From: Bacillota bacterium
GTDB lineage: Bacteria > Bacillota > DTU030
Length of the DNA stretch: 12,347 nucleotides
NCBI GenBank assembly: GCA_012841005.1
Contig: DUVO01000024.1
Location: 1 to 12,347, forward strand
Reading direction: 5' to 3'
Each line of letters opens with the position of its first letter. Position 1 is the first letter of the stretch. Shown in pieces: positions 1 through 6,988 of this stretch. The notes under the pieces were generated by a model. That model was given only the letters and a program-made list of their open reading frames with translations. It was not told the DNA's origin and searched no databases. The translations under genes were made by a program, and so were the position numbers.

Positions 1-643
1 GCTGGGGTTCCAAACTCTCCTTGATCCGAACCAATTCTGTCATTAACTCTTCGTCTACATGTAATCTTCCCGCCGTATCAAGCAAAACATAATCATTGCC
101 ATGGGAAAAAGCATGTTCCCTGGCTCCCCTGGCAATATCCACCGGGTCTTTTTTATCTCCCATGGAAAAGACCGGGAGCTCAAGCTCTTCACCAAGCACC
201 TGGAGCTGTTTAATGGCAGCGGGACGATAAACATCGGCAGCTACCAACAGGGGACGCCGCCCCTCCCGGCGCAGGTACCGGGCCAGTTTTGCACAGGTGG
301 TAGTCTTTCCCGACCCCTGCAGGCCAACCAACATTACCACCGTCGGCGGTCGCAATGCCGGCTCTAATTTGCTGGCTGCTCCGCCCATAAGACTGGTAAG
401 CTCCTCATGGACGATCTTGATCACCTGCTGGCCCGGAGTCAGACTTTGCATAACCTCCTGCCCCACGGCCCGTTCCTGCACCCGGGCAGTGAAATCCTTC
501 ACCACTTTATAATTAACGTCTGCTTCCAACAGGGCCAGCCGCACTTCCCGCAGGGCTTCCTTGACATCACCTTCGGAAAGTTTACCCTTCCCCCGCAGCT
601 TTTTCATCGTTGCCTGTATTTTGGCGGCCAATCCTTCTAACAT
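1..643 (-). CDS. ffh: Signal recognition particle GTPase Ffh (SRP54), N-terminal part, cut by window edge
   Basis: Ffh binds signal sequences on nascent chains and, with SRP RNA, delivers ribosomes to FtsY at the membrane. The first 214 residues are in the window and the frame stays open to base 1. The N domain covers about residues 1-95, with the family-typical stretch KLSEGDVKEALREVRLALLE near 21-40. The GTPase domain follows: P-loop GLQGSGKT (107-114), DVYRPAA (137-143) and DTAGR (189-193). The rest of the G domain and the methionine-rich M domain lie off the left edge. The ATG at 641-643 is preceded by AAAGGAGG at good spacing, and it overlaps the end of ylxM by 7 nt, which implies translational coupling. 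The position after smc, ftsY and ylxM is the usual Firmicutes order. Identity is near certain from the motifs; only the C-terminus is unseen. Confidence 0.96.
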   Translation of the reverse strand, partial: MLEGLAAKIQATMKKLRGKGKLSEGDVKEALREVRLALLEADVNYKVVKDFTARVQERAVGQEVMQSLTPGQQVIKIVHEELTSLMGGAASKLEPALRPPTVVMLVGLQGSGKTTTCAKLARYLRREGRRPLLVAADVYRPAAIKQLQVLGEELELPVFSMGDKKDPVDIARGAREHAFSHGNDYVLLDTAGRLHVDEELMTELVRIKESLEPQ

Positions 644-1017
644 TTTTCCCCTCCTTTCCCCCAGTTATCCCAGAAGGGGTTAACCAGTTCCCTCATCTCC
701 TCGATGAGGGCAAGGCTTTCTTTGTCCCCGCCTACCCTCTCCTTGAGCCTGGCCAGCAGTTTTAAGACTCGGTTCATGTCTTGACTCCAACTCAGATTAC
801 GCCGGAGAAACCCCAACTTCTCCTCCCAATCCTCAAGCAAGGCCTCGGCGCGCCGCAGGGTATCATGGACGGCCTGCCTGCTGATCTTAAAGGTAATCGC
901 AATCTCACCCAGGGAAAAATCCTCCTCATAATAGAGGCGGATAAACTCCTGCTGCCTCTCCGTCAGGAGGTCACCATAAAGATCAAATAACTGGGCCACC
1001 CGCAGTACCTTCTCCAT
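637..1017 (-). CDS. ylxM: YlxM family SRP-associated helix-turn-helix protein
   Basis: This is a small putative DNA-binding protein of the YlxM/p13 family, encoded next to ffh in many Firmicutes and linked to the SRP pathway; its exact role is unclear. I choose the ATG at 1015-1017 (126 aa). It is preceded by GAGG at about 6 nt, and the protein then begins MEKVLRVAQLFDLYGDLLTE, as the family usually does. The ATG one codon upstream (1020) is equally possible but too close to the GAGG. The frame stays open to an ATG at 1095, but the extra 26 residues look unlike the family and would overlap a likely promoter. Residues about 20-62 resemble a sigma region 4 helix-turn-helix (LTERQQEFIRLYYEEDFSLG, then ISRQAVHDTLRRAE). 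The C-terminal half is helical and charged. The stop overlaps the ffh start. Confidence 0.88.
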   Translation of the reverse strand: MEKVLRVAQLFDLYGDLLTERQQEFIRLYYEEDFSLGEIAITFKISRQAVHDTLRRAEALLEDWEEKLGFLRRNLSWSQDMNRVLKLLARLKERVGGDKESLALIEEMRELVNPFWDNWGKGGEKC

Positions 1018-1078
1018 CATTGTCCTCACTCTTTCCGGCACTGTTAAGGAGAGCAACTTGACAGAATGCAACAACTGT

Positions 1079-1108
1079 ATTTTAACCTTGATCATACTCC
1101 CCTGTCAA
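1079..1108 (-). promoter_or_regulatory. Likely sigma-A promoter for ylxM-ffh
   Basis: On the minus strand, TTGACA (1103-1108, all six consensus bases) is followed by an 18-nt spacer and TAAAAT (1079-1084, five of six TATAAT bases). The -35 box overlaps the ftsY stop codon. Transcription would start near 1072 and leave a leader of about 55 nt before the preferred ylxM ATG at 1017. It suggests that SRP genes ylxM and ffh can be expressed apart from smc-ftsY. This is inferred from sequence only. Confidence 0.6.
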
Positions 1109-2034
1109 GCATCCTTTTGTTCAAATAGGGCTGCAACAAAGGCAGGGGCCGAAAATTTCTGGAGATCCGTCAAACCCTCCCCCAGGCCGATGTATTTTAC
1201 CGGCACCTTCAACTCCCGGCTGATGGGTATGATAATGCCCCCCTTGGCCGTCCCGTCCAATTTGGTGAGAACAATACCGGTTAAATCGACGGCCTCCTGG
1301 AACACTCGGGCCTGGGCCAGGGCATTCTGCCCGGTCGTGGCATCCAAAACCAACAATACTTCCAGGGGTGCCTCCGGGTATTCCCGTTTAATAATCCGCT
1401 GGATTTTTTGTAGCTCGGCCATCAGGTTAGCTTTGGTATGTAAACGACCGGCGGTATCGACGATCAGGACATCGAGGGAACGGGCCCGCAGGGCCTGGAG
1501 GGCATCGAAGACCACCGCCGCCGGGTCTGAACCCGGTTGATGGCTGACCACGTCCACATTGAGCCGCTGGGACCAGATCCTCAACTGGTCGATGGCAGCA
1601 GCCCTGAAGGTGTCGGCTGCCGCCAGCAAGACCCTCTTCCCTTCTCCCTGGATGATGTGGGCCAGCTTGGCAATGGTGGTCGTCTTACCCACACCGTTGA
1701 CGCCAACCACCAGGATAATTGTCGGAAGCCCCTCCTTTTGCCGCAAGGCTATTCCTTCCGCCGTCAGGGCCTCTTCAATCTGCTCCCGCAGTTTTTTCAT
1801 GATATCCTCTGAGGAGCGGACTTCCCCCCGCTTTACTGCCTCCCTCATTTCATCAACTATTTTTATGCTGGTTTCTGCTCCAACATCAGCCCCGATTAAT
1901 ACCTCTTCCAGCTCTGTGAAAAAATCTTCATCCAGGGCTGGGCTTGCGGAAAGGAGGGATTCCACCCTCCGAACCAGACCCATCTTAGTCTTGTTAAGCC
2001 CTTCTTTTAGTCGTCCCAGAACATTTCCAAACAC
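1105..2034 (-). CDS. ftsY: Signal recognition particle receptor GTPase FtsY
   Basis: FtsY is the membrane-associated receptor that forms a twin GTPase complex with Ffh and hands ribosome-nascent chain complexes to the Sec translocon. The protein is 309 aa, the compact size usual in Firmicutes, without the long acidic A domain of E. coli. The N domain is about residues 1-95. The GTPase motifs are GVNGVGKTTT (111-120), DTFRAAA (141-147), DTAGR (193-197), TKLDG (257-261) and GLGEG (283-287). The N-terminus (MFGNVLGRLKEGLNKTKMGL) can form the amphipathic membrane-binding helix. The start is GTG at 2032-2034, with AAGGAGG 8 nt upstream. It lies 18 nt after smc, so it is almost surely co-transcribed. 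No key residue is missing. Confidence 0.97.
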   Translation of the reverse strand: MFGNVLGRLKEGLNKTKMGLVRRVESLLSASPALDEDFFTELEEVLIGADVGAETSIKIVDEMREAVKRGEVRSSEDIMKKLREQIEEALTAEGIALRQKEGLPTIILVVGVNGVGKTTTIAKLAHIIQGEGKRVLLAAADTFRAAAIDQLRIWSQRLNVDVVSHQPGSDPAAVVFDALQALRARSLDVLIVDTAGRLHTKANLMAELQKIQRIIKREYPEAPLEVLLVLDATTGQNALAQARVFQEAVDLTGIVLTKLDGTAKGGIIIPISRELKVPVKYIGLGEGLTDLQKFSAPAFVAALFEQKDA

Positions 2035-2052
2035 CTTTTCTGCCTCCTTACC

Positions 2053-5000
2053 TCAGCCTACCTTATAATCTTCAACAGCCAAGGATAAAAACTGTGAGAC
2101 CCCACTTTCATCCATAGTAATACCATAGAGAACATCGGCCTGTCTTATCACTTCCTGCCGGTGGCTTATTAGCAAAAATTGGGTGTCCTGAGCATAGCGG
2201 CGCAGGAACTTTCCCAATCTGACAGCATTGGTATCGTCCAGGGAAGCGTCGATTTCATCCAGAACACAAAAGGGGCTGGGTTTGACCTGGAGAATCCCGA
2301 AGAGAAAGGCAATGGCTGCCAGGGCATTTTCTCCCCCGGACAAAAGCAGGAGATTCTGCAGTTTTTTACCCGGGGGCTGGACCATTATCTCCAAACCCGC
2401 CTCCAGTAGGTTTTCCCCTTCGGTAAATTGCAGTTGTGCCTTCCCACCGCCGAACAGTTCTTGAAAGACCCTTTGAAAACTGTCCTGGACCGCCAAAAAA
2501 GTCTCCTCCAGTCGCTCCCTGCTGATGGCATCAATCTCCCGCAGTAACTTGTCAAGGGAGCGGCGGGCTTCAACCAGATCCTGCTGCTGCTGGATAAGAA
2601 AATCATAGCGTTCCTGTACTTCCCGATACTGTTCTCCCGCCTGTAAATTAACATTCCCCAATTGGGCCAATATCGCCTTCAGCTCCGCTACCCGCCGGCG
2701 CCACTGGCCTTCAGGCAGGGCCTCCTCTTTGTATTCCCTGGCCTGGGCCGCTGTCAAACCATAATCTTCAAACATGCGCCTTTCAACCTCTTCCAAGGAG
2801 GTCTCTAATTTGGTCTGGTTCCTTTCCAGCTGGTGCATCCTTTCCGTTGCAGCCGCCAACTCTTGCTGCTGGACGCCCACCTTTTTTTGCAGCTCCCCTT
2901 GCCGCTGTTGGATTTCTTCCCTTTTTTCCTGTAGCTGCCGCAGCCGGTTCCCCACAACTGCCTCCTGGCACCGCAGCTCCTCCAGGGTTGCACTATCTGT
3001 TTCCAGTTTGTCCGTCAGTTCCTTCTCCTCCTCCCGCAGCCGGACCAGCTCCTGCTCCTCTTCCTGCCTAGTTTTCTCCAACTCCAAATACTGGTATTCA
3101 AGTTGCTCCAAATAATCCTGCTGGGCCTTAATCTGCTGGGCAAGGCTGGCCCTCTGCACCCTGAGGCCAGTCAGATTTTCCTGCTGCCGAACCTGCCCCT
3201 CCCTGTTCCCCCGCAAAACCCCTTCCAGGTCAGTGATCTTTTCCTTTATGGCCTCCCCTTCCTCCTGGAGCTGAACCAGTTTCTCCTCCTGCAACTTAAT
3301 CTGCCTGTCCAATTCCTGCGCCGTCTCCCGGGCCGTCTTCAGCTCCCACTGGAGGGTTTGCAGGGTCTCCTTCCCTCTCTTGCTGTTGCGGTGCAGATCT
3401 TCTTGTTCCCTTTTAATCTCCTCCAGCCGGGGTTTTCCCTGCCTCATTTTTTCCCGGGTTTCCTGGATCCTGCTGTCGCAGTCACTCATTATTTTCTGGA
3501 CAGACTCCAGCATTACGATGAGATCTTGCACCTCCCGGTCCAGGGAATCCCGCCGGTCTTTCAATTCCTTAATTTCCCGCTTCCTGCTCAGAAGATTAAT
3601 CTGAGTGGTCCCCAGAGTTCCCCCCGTAATAGCACCACCAGGAGCGATAAGTTCCCCGCCCAGGGTCACAATCTTATAACGAAAACCGCCCTGGCGGGCT
3701 ACCATACGGGCCGTGGTAAGGTCCTTTACCACAATCACCCGTCCCAAGAGGGATTCAACCACAGGACGAACACGGGTTTCTGCGGTCACCAGGTCTGCGG
3801 CCCGGCCCAATACGCCGGGAAGGGAAAGAAGGGCTCGTCCACGCCCGGAGAGGGGTTCCCCCCGGACTGTATTCAGGGGTAAAAAGGTGGCCCTTCCCTC
3901 CTTTTTTGCCTGTAGAAATTCAATTGCCTCCTGGGCAATGGAATCATTTTCCACCACCAAAAACTGCAGCATTGGGCCCAGGGCAACCCCGATGGCCTGT
4001 TCCAAGTCCTTCTCTACCTGGATCAGACCGGCTACTGTCCCCCAAATTCCGTTTCCAAAACCCTTAAGAACTGTCCGGACTCCGCGGTGATAACCCTCAT
4101 GGCCCCGTTCCATTTCCTCTAATAACTGCCTGCGGGCACAGACCTTGTCTAATTCCCCTTGTTTCTGCCTTATTTCGCCCTCTAATTTTTCCCACTTTAC
4201 CCGGATTGTTTCCCTCTCTTTTTCCAGGTCAGCCAGGGCCCTTTGCTCGGCCACAAGGATGCTGTCCCACTTTTGCCCCTCTTTATCCAGGTCTAGATAT
4301 TTCTTATTCAGAGCCGAGAGCTCAGTTTCTATATCCTGGACCTCCCGGTTAAGCTGCAGCCGGCTATTCTCAATAGATTCCCGCCTGTTTTGCAAAAGCT
4401 GCCATTCATTTTTCGCCTCAGCCTGCAAACGCACTAACTCTATTGCTTCATCCCTGTAAGTCTCCAGACCCTCTTCCTTCTCCGCCAGTTCCCTCCGGTA
4501 CCGGTTCATGGATCCTTCGGCAGCCAGCAATTCCTTTTCAACCTCTAATGACTCCTGCTCCAGCAGGGCAAGCTTCCCTGCCGCTTCCTTTTTCTGCCCA
4601 TCGAGAAGCGCCCTTCTTTCTGCCCGCGTTTCCTGTTGTTTTTCTTTCTTAACCTGTTCTTCCTGCACCAGCTTAAGGCGTTCTTCCCGCAGGGCAATGC
4701 TCTCCTCAAGGCGGCCGCTCTGGGCTTGAATTGAGGCCAGGTTCTGCTGCTCCCCCCGCATTTGTTCCTCAGTTAAGTGCCCGTCAAGGGCTATTTCCTC
4801 CAGTTCTGCCCCCAGGGTCTGCAGTCTGGTCATTATCCCCTGTTTTTGGTCCTCTTCTTCCCGGAGTTGTTGTAAAATTTCCTTCCTTCGCTCCTGCAAC
4901 CGTTCCCATTGGTACAGGGCCAGGGTGATTTGTCCGGTTCTCAATTCCTCACTATATCGCCGGTAGAGCTTTTCCCGGCGGGCTTCTTCTTGCAGAACCG

Positions 5001-5607
5001 GTAGTTGCCGTTCTAATTCCGCCAGTAAATCACCCACACGCTGGATATTTCGTTCTGCGTCCTCTAATTTATGTAAGACCTCCCCTTTGCGATAGCGGTA
5101 TTTTAAGATTCCGGCCGCTTCCTCCAACATCAGCCGCCTTTCCTCGGGACCTACGGTCAGTAAATTCTCCACCTGGCCCTGGCTGATCAGGGCATAGGTA
5201 TCCCGGCCCAATCCTGTATCTAAGAATAATTCCTGGATATCCTTCAAACGGCAGCGGGCCTTGTTTAACCGGAACTCGCTTTCACCGGATCGATATACCC
5301 TGCGGGATATCTCAACTTCGGCATATTCCAGGGGAAGGGTGCCGCTGGAATTATCCAGCACAAGGACGACCTCGCCATAACCCAGGGAAGGTCGTTTGGC
5401 AGAGCCGGCAAAGATCAAATCCTCCGTTTTTTCCCCCCGAAGGGTTTTCAGCCGCTGTTCTCCCAATACCCACCGGATGGCATCGGCAATGTTGCTTTTA
5501 CCACTTCCATTGGGTCCTACAATAGCAGTTATTCCCGGACCAAATTCCAGTTTCGTCCGGTTGGCAAAGGATTTAAACCCGTATAGTTCCAGTCGGCGTA
5601 GGAACAT
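2053..5607 (-). CDS. smc: Chromosome segregation/condensation ATPase SMC
   Basis: SMC forms a ring-like dimer with ScpA and ScpB that organises and segregates the chromosome. At 1184 aa it has full bacterial SMC length. The N-terminal head has Walker A GPNGSGKSN (31-39), the conserved arginine in LRGEK (R57) and a Q-loop in SQGQV (142-146). A long coiled coil rich in Glu, Gln, Lys, Arg and Leu runs from about 170 to 500. The hinge is about 503-670 and ends in the glycine-rich APGGAITGGT. The return coil runs to about 1010. The C-terminal head has the signature LSGGENALAA (1089-1098), Walker B FCVLDEID (1113-1120) and the switch LLISHR. The usual Arg or Lys after LSGGE is Asn here. The ATG is preceded by GGGAGGT at about 7 nt. 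smc leads the smc-ftsY unit and has its own probable promoter. scpA and scpB are not in the window. Confidence 0.98.
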   Translation of the reverse strand: MFLRRLELYGFKSFANRTKLEFGPGITAIVGPNGSGKSNIADAIRWVLGEQRLKTLRGEKTEDLIFAGSAKRPSLGYGEVVLVLDNSSGTLPLEYAEVEISRRVYRSGESEFRLNKARCRLKDIQELFLDTGLGRDTYALISQGQVENLLTVGPEERRLMLEEAAGILKYRYRKGEVLHKLEDAERNIQRVGDLLAELERQLPVLQEEARREKLYRRYSEELRTGQITLALYQWERLQERRKEILQQLREEEDQKQGIMTRLQTLGAELEEIALDGHLTEEQMRGEQQNLASIQAQSGRLEESIALREERLKLVQEEQVKKEKQQETRAERRALLDGQKKEAAGKLALLEQESLEVEKELLAAEGSMNRYRRELAEKEEGLETYRDEAIELVRLQAEAKNEWQLLQNRRESIENSRLQLNREVQDIETELSALNKKYLDLDKEGQKWDSILVAEQRALADLEKERETIRVKWEKLEGEIRQKQGELDKVCARRQLLEEMERGHEGYHRGVRTVLKGFGNGIWGTVAGLIQVEKDLEQAIGVALGPMLQFLVVENDSIAQEAIEFLQAKKEGRATFLPLNTVRGEPLSGRGRALLSLPGVLGRAADLVTAETRVRPVVESLLGRVIVVKDLTTARMVARQGGFRYKIVTLGGELIAPGGAITGGTLGTTQINLLSRKREIKELKDRRDSLDREVQDLIVMLESVQKIMSDCDSRIQETREKMRQGKPRLEEIKREQEDLHRNSKRGKETLQTLQWELKTARETAQELDRQIKLQEEKLVQLQEEGEAIKEKITDLEGVLRGNREGQVRQQENLTGLRVQRASLAQQIKAQQDYLEQLEYQYLELEKTRQEEEQELVRLREEEKELTDKLETDSATLEELRCQEAVVGNRLRQLQEKREEIQQRQGELQKKVGVQQQELAAATERMHQLERNQTKLETSLEEVERRMFEDYGLTAAQAREYKEEALPEGQWRRRVAELKAILAQLGNVNLQAGEQYREVQERYDFLIQQQQDLVEARRSLDKLLREIDAISRERLEETFLAVQDSFQRVFQELFGGGKAQLQFTEGENLLEAGLEIMVQPPGKKLQNLLLLSGGENALAAIAFLFGILQVKPSPFCVLDEIDASLDDTNAVRLGKFLRRYAQDTQFLLISHRQEVIRQADVLYGITMDESGVSQFLSLAVEDYKVG

Positions 5608-5655
5608 TCCTCTACCTCCCTATCAGTCACCGGCTATCCGGCGGTAAACAGTTTA

Positions 5656-5664
5656 ATTTTAGCA
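5656..5664 (-). promoter_or_regulatory. Likely extended -10 promoter for smc-ftsY
   Basis: On the minus strand, TGCTAAAAT (5656-5664) is an extended -10 element: TG, one base, then TAAAAT with five of six consensus bases. It lies about 50 nt before the smc ATG and downstream of the spoVS terminator. No good TTGACA-like -35 box is found at 16-19 nt, which is tolerated by extended -10 promoters. The assignment rests on position and the one motif. Confidence 0.5.
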
Positions 5665-5733
5665 TATGTTCAGGGTAGTTTACCAGGTCTAAAGGATGCT
5701 ATTGGCTTTCACCCGGGAAAGGGAAAAGACTAC

Positions 5734-5766
5734 AAAAAACCTGTCCGGGCTTTTCAGCGGACAGGT
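5734..5766 (-). terminator. Rho-independent terminator after spoVS
   Basis: On the minus strand, a perfect 9-bp GC-rich stem (ACCTGTCCG paired with CGGACAGGT; arms 5758-5766 and 5739-5747) encloses a 10-nt loop and is followed at once by a run of T (5734-5739). It begins about 23 nt after the spoVS stop. It separates spoVS from smc. Confidence 0.88.
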
Positions 5767-5789
5767 CCTAAAGACATTCCTAATCCAAT

Positions 5790-6050
5790 CTACCTCGGAT
5801 CAACAATAAATTTAATGGCCGTCCTCTCCTCACCATCAATTTGGATTTCGGCAAAGGCAGGAACAGCCACAAGATCAATACCATTGGGTGCTACAAAACC
5901 TCTGGCAATGGCAATAGCCTTCACTGCCTGGTTCACGGCCCCGGCCCCTACCGCCTGCAACTCTGCTGATCCATTTTCCCGCAGGACAGCAGCCAGTGCC
6001 CCCGCTACCGATTTAGGGTTTGATTGGGCTGATACTTTTAGTACTTCCAC
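5790..6050 (-). CDS. spoVS: Stage V sporulation protein S (SpoVS)
   Basis: SpoVS is a small Alba-like protein that probably binds nucleic acid. In Bacillus subtilis it affects septation and is needed for late spore coat and core steps. The translation from the GTG at 6048-6050 gives 86 aa, the usual length of the family. The hallmark core is present: VEVLKVSA at the start, then SVAGALAAVLRENG, the block GAGAVNQAVKAIAIARGF and the tail DGEERTAIKFIVDPR. AAAGGAGG lies about 9 nt before this GTG. An upstream ATG at 6089 would add 13 residues not found in the family and has no ribosome site. The gene stands alone, with a sigma-H-like promoter upstream and a terminator downstream. Its place between rnc and smc differs from B. 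subtilis, as far as I recall. Confidence 0.95.
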   Translation of the reverse strand: MEVLKVSAQSNPKSVAGALAAVLRENGSAELQAVGAGAVNQAVKAIAIARGFVAPNGIDLVAVPAFAEIQIDGEERTAIKFIVDPR

Positions 6051-6103
6051 AGCGTCACTCCTCCTTTGGTTGAATGAGGTCAATTCCATCTTTAATTAAT
6101 TAT

Positions 6104-6130
6104 ATTCTCCTTGTTTCGGATAATTCCTCC
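6104..6130 (-). promoter_or_regulatory. Likely sigma-H promoter of spoVS
   Basis: On the minus strand, GGAGGAATT (6122-6130) fits the Bacillus sigma-H -35 consensus RNAGGAWWW. An 11-nt spacer follows, then GGAGAATAT, which fits the -10 consensus RNNGAATWW (core 6104-6110). All defined positions match, and the spacing is within the known 11-12 nt. The start would be near 6096, about 45 nt before the spoVS GTG. B. subtilis spoVS is known to be sigma-H dependent, so function and motif agree. Confidence 0.72.
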
Positions 6131-6208
6131 CTTTCCAGAATATATAAACATCTCTTTCGTTGTTTCCTTGCCCCCAGGGCAACCCCGATACTTATCCTAT
6201 TATATGAA

Positions 6209-6234
6209 TTATCCCTTCCAAAGGGAAGGGATAA
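6209..6234 (-). repeat. Perfect 11-bp inverted repeat upstream of a TATAAT box
   Basis: TTATCCCTTCC and GGAAGGGATAA (arms 6209-6219 and 6224-6234) form a perfect palindrome with a 4-nt loop, in the 235-nt gap between rnc and spoVS. In the minus direction no T run follows, so it is not a classical terminator. Five bases further on lies TATAAT (6199-6204), a perfect -10 hexamer without a clear -35. It could be an operator, an mRNA 3' end stabiliser for the fab-rnc transcript, or a weak terminator. The rest of the gap holds a short 6-bp stem (6169-6183) and the sigma-H site. Confidence 0.55.
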
Positions 6235-6285
6235 AAAGAGGTATTTCCTGTCACGGAGAATAGTCCCAAAAACACATAATGACCT

Positions 6286-6978
6286 TTACTGTCCATACCC
6301 TTTCGCCACCATAGCCAGGGCCTTCTGGGCCGCCGCCTGCTCTGCCTCCTTTTTGCTTCTCCCCACTCCCACTGCCACCTGTTCACCATTAATCAGGACC
6401 CCTACCCGGAAGGTTTTATTATGATCCGGACCGTCGGCCGCCAGCAAGTTATACTTGAGACTAAAATTGCGATATCGCTGGAGAGATTCCTGAAGCTGTG
6501 TCTTGTAGTCGATAAAAAGCTGTTCTTCCGCCTCGATTCGTTCACCCAAGATTTGGGCCACAAAAGCCCTGGCCGCCTCCAGCCCCTGGTCTAAAAAAAT
6601 TGCACCAAGCAGGGCTTCCAGGGCATCTGCCAGTAAAGCAGGGCGCTCCCGGCCGCCCGATAATTCCTCTCCCTTACCCAGGCGGAGGAATGTACCCAAT
6701 TCAAGCTGCCGCGCACATTGTTCCAGGGTTGCCTCGCACACCAGGGCTGCCCGCCTTTTGGTCAAGGCACCTTCTGGAAGCTCCGGGTACCTGTAATATA
6801 ACAGTTCACTTACAGCCAGTTCCAAAACAGCATCCCCGAGAAACTCCAGCCTTTCATTGGACTGCTGCCCTTCCGAACACTCATTGGCAAAGGAAGCATG
6901 GGTTAGAGCCTTTTCGAGATACCGGGGTTCTGTGAATTTTATCCCGATCCTGGTTTCCAGTTCTACTAATTCCCTCAT
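6286..6978 (-). CDS. rnc: Ribonuclease III
   Basis: RNase III cuts double-stranded RNA and matures rRNA precursors and, in Firmicutes, SRP RNA. The protein is 230 aa, normal for the family. The catalytic domain (1-150) carries the signature NERLEFLGDAVL (41-52) with acidic residues E42, E45 and D49, and the second pair D118 and E121. The double-stranded RNA-binding domain is about 156-225, with HNKTFRVGV and GRSKKEAEQAAAQKAL. The start is the ATG at 6976-6978, preceded by AAAGGTGAT at good spacing. Upstream in-frame starts (6999, 7062) lack a ribosome site and would overlap fabF. The gap to fabF is 10 nt, so rnc is the last gene of the fatty-acid operon; no strong terminator follows it. Confidence 0.96.
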   Translation of the reverse strand: MRELVELETRIGIKFTEPRYLEKALTHASFANECSEGQQSNERLEFLGDAVLELAVSELLYYRYPELPEGALTKRRAALVCEATLEQCARQLELGTFLRLGKGEELSGGRERPALLADALEALLGAIFLDQGLEAARAFVAQILGERIEAEEQLFIDYKTQLQESLQRYRNFSLKYNLLAADGPDHNKTFRVGVLINGEQVAVGVGRSKKEAEQAAAQKALAMVAKGYGQ

Positions 6979-6988
6979 ACTATCACCT

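Noticed and set aside
1018..1095. Long form of YlxM starting at 1095
   Set aside because: The extra residues do not look like the family, the GGGGAG before it is too close to the ATG, and the region fits a promoter. Not fully excluded.
1058..1540. 160-codon open frame on the plus strand
   Set aside because: It is antisense to ftsY and the start of ylxM, with no recognisable domain; the minus-strand frames have full GTPase motifs.
3103..3882. 259-codon open frame on the plus strand
   Set aside because: It lies wholly antisense to smc, has a low-complexity Leu/Pro-rich product, and no ribosome site or known motif. It is a shadow of the coiled-coil codons.
2053..5607. Repeated CTCC/CTGC-rich sequence across smc that could suggest DNA repeats
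   Set aside because: It is the codon pattern of Glu-, Gln-, Arg- and Leu-rich coiled coil, not a true tandem repeat.
6051..6089. Upstream ATG start for SpoVS adding 13 residues
   Set aside because: No ribosome site precedes it, and SpoVS proteins start at the position of the GTG at 6050, which has AAAGGAGG in front.
6092..6151. 19-residue open frame starting MFIYSGKGG upstream of spoVS
   Set aside because: It overlaps the sigma-H promoter, so spoVS transcripts from it could not encode it, and it has only a poor, distant ribosome site.
6169..6183. Short stem TTGCCC/GGGCAA in the rnc-spoVS gap
   Set aside because: Only 6 bp with a 3-nt loop and no T run; too weak to call a terminator or an operator.
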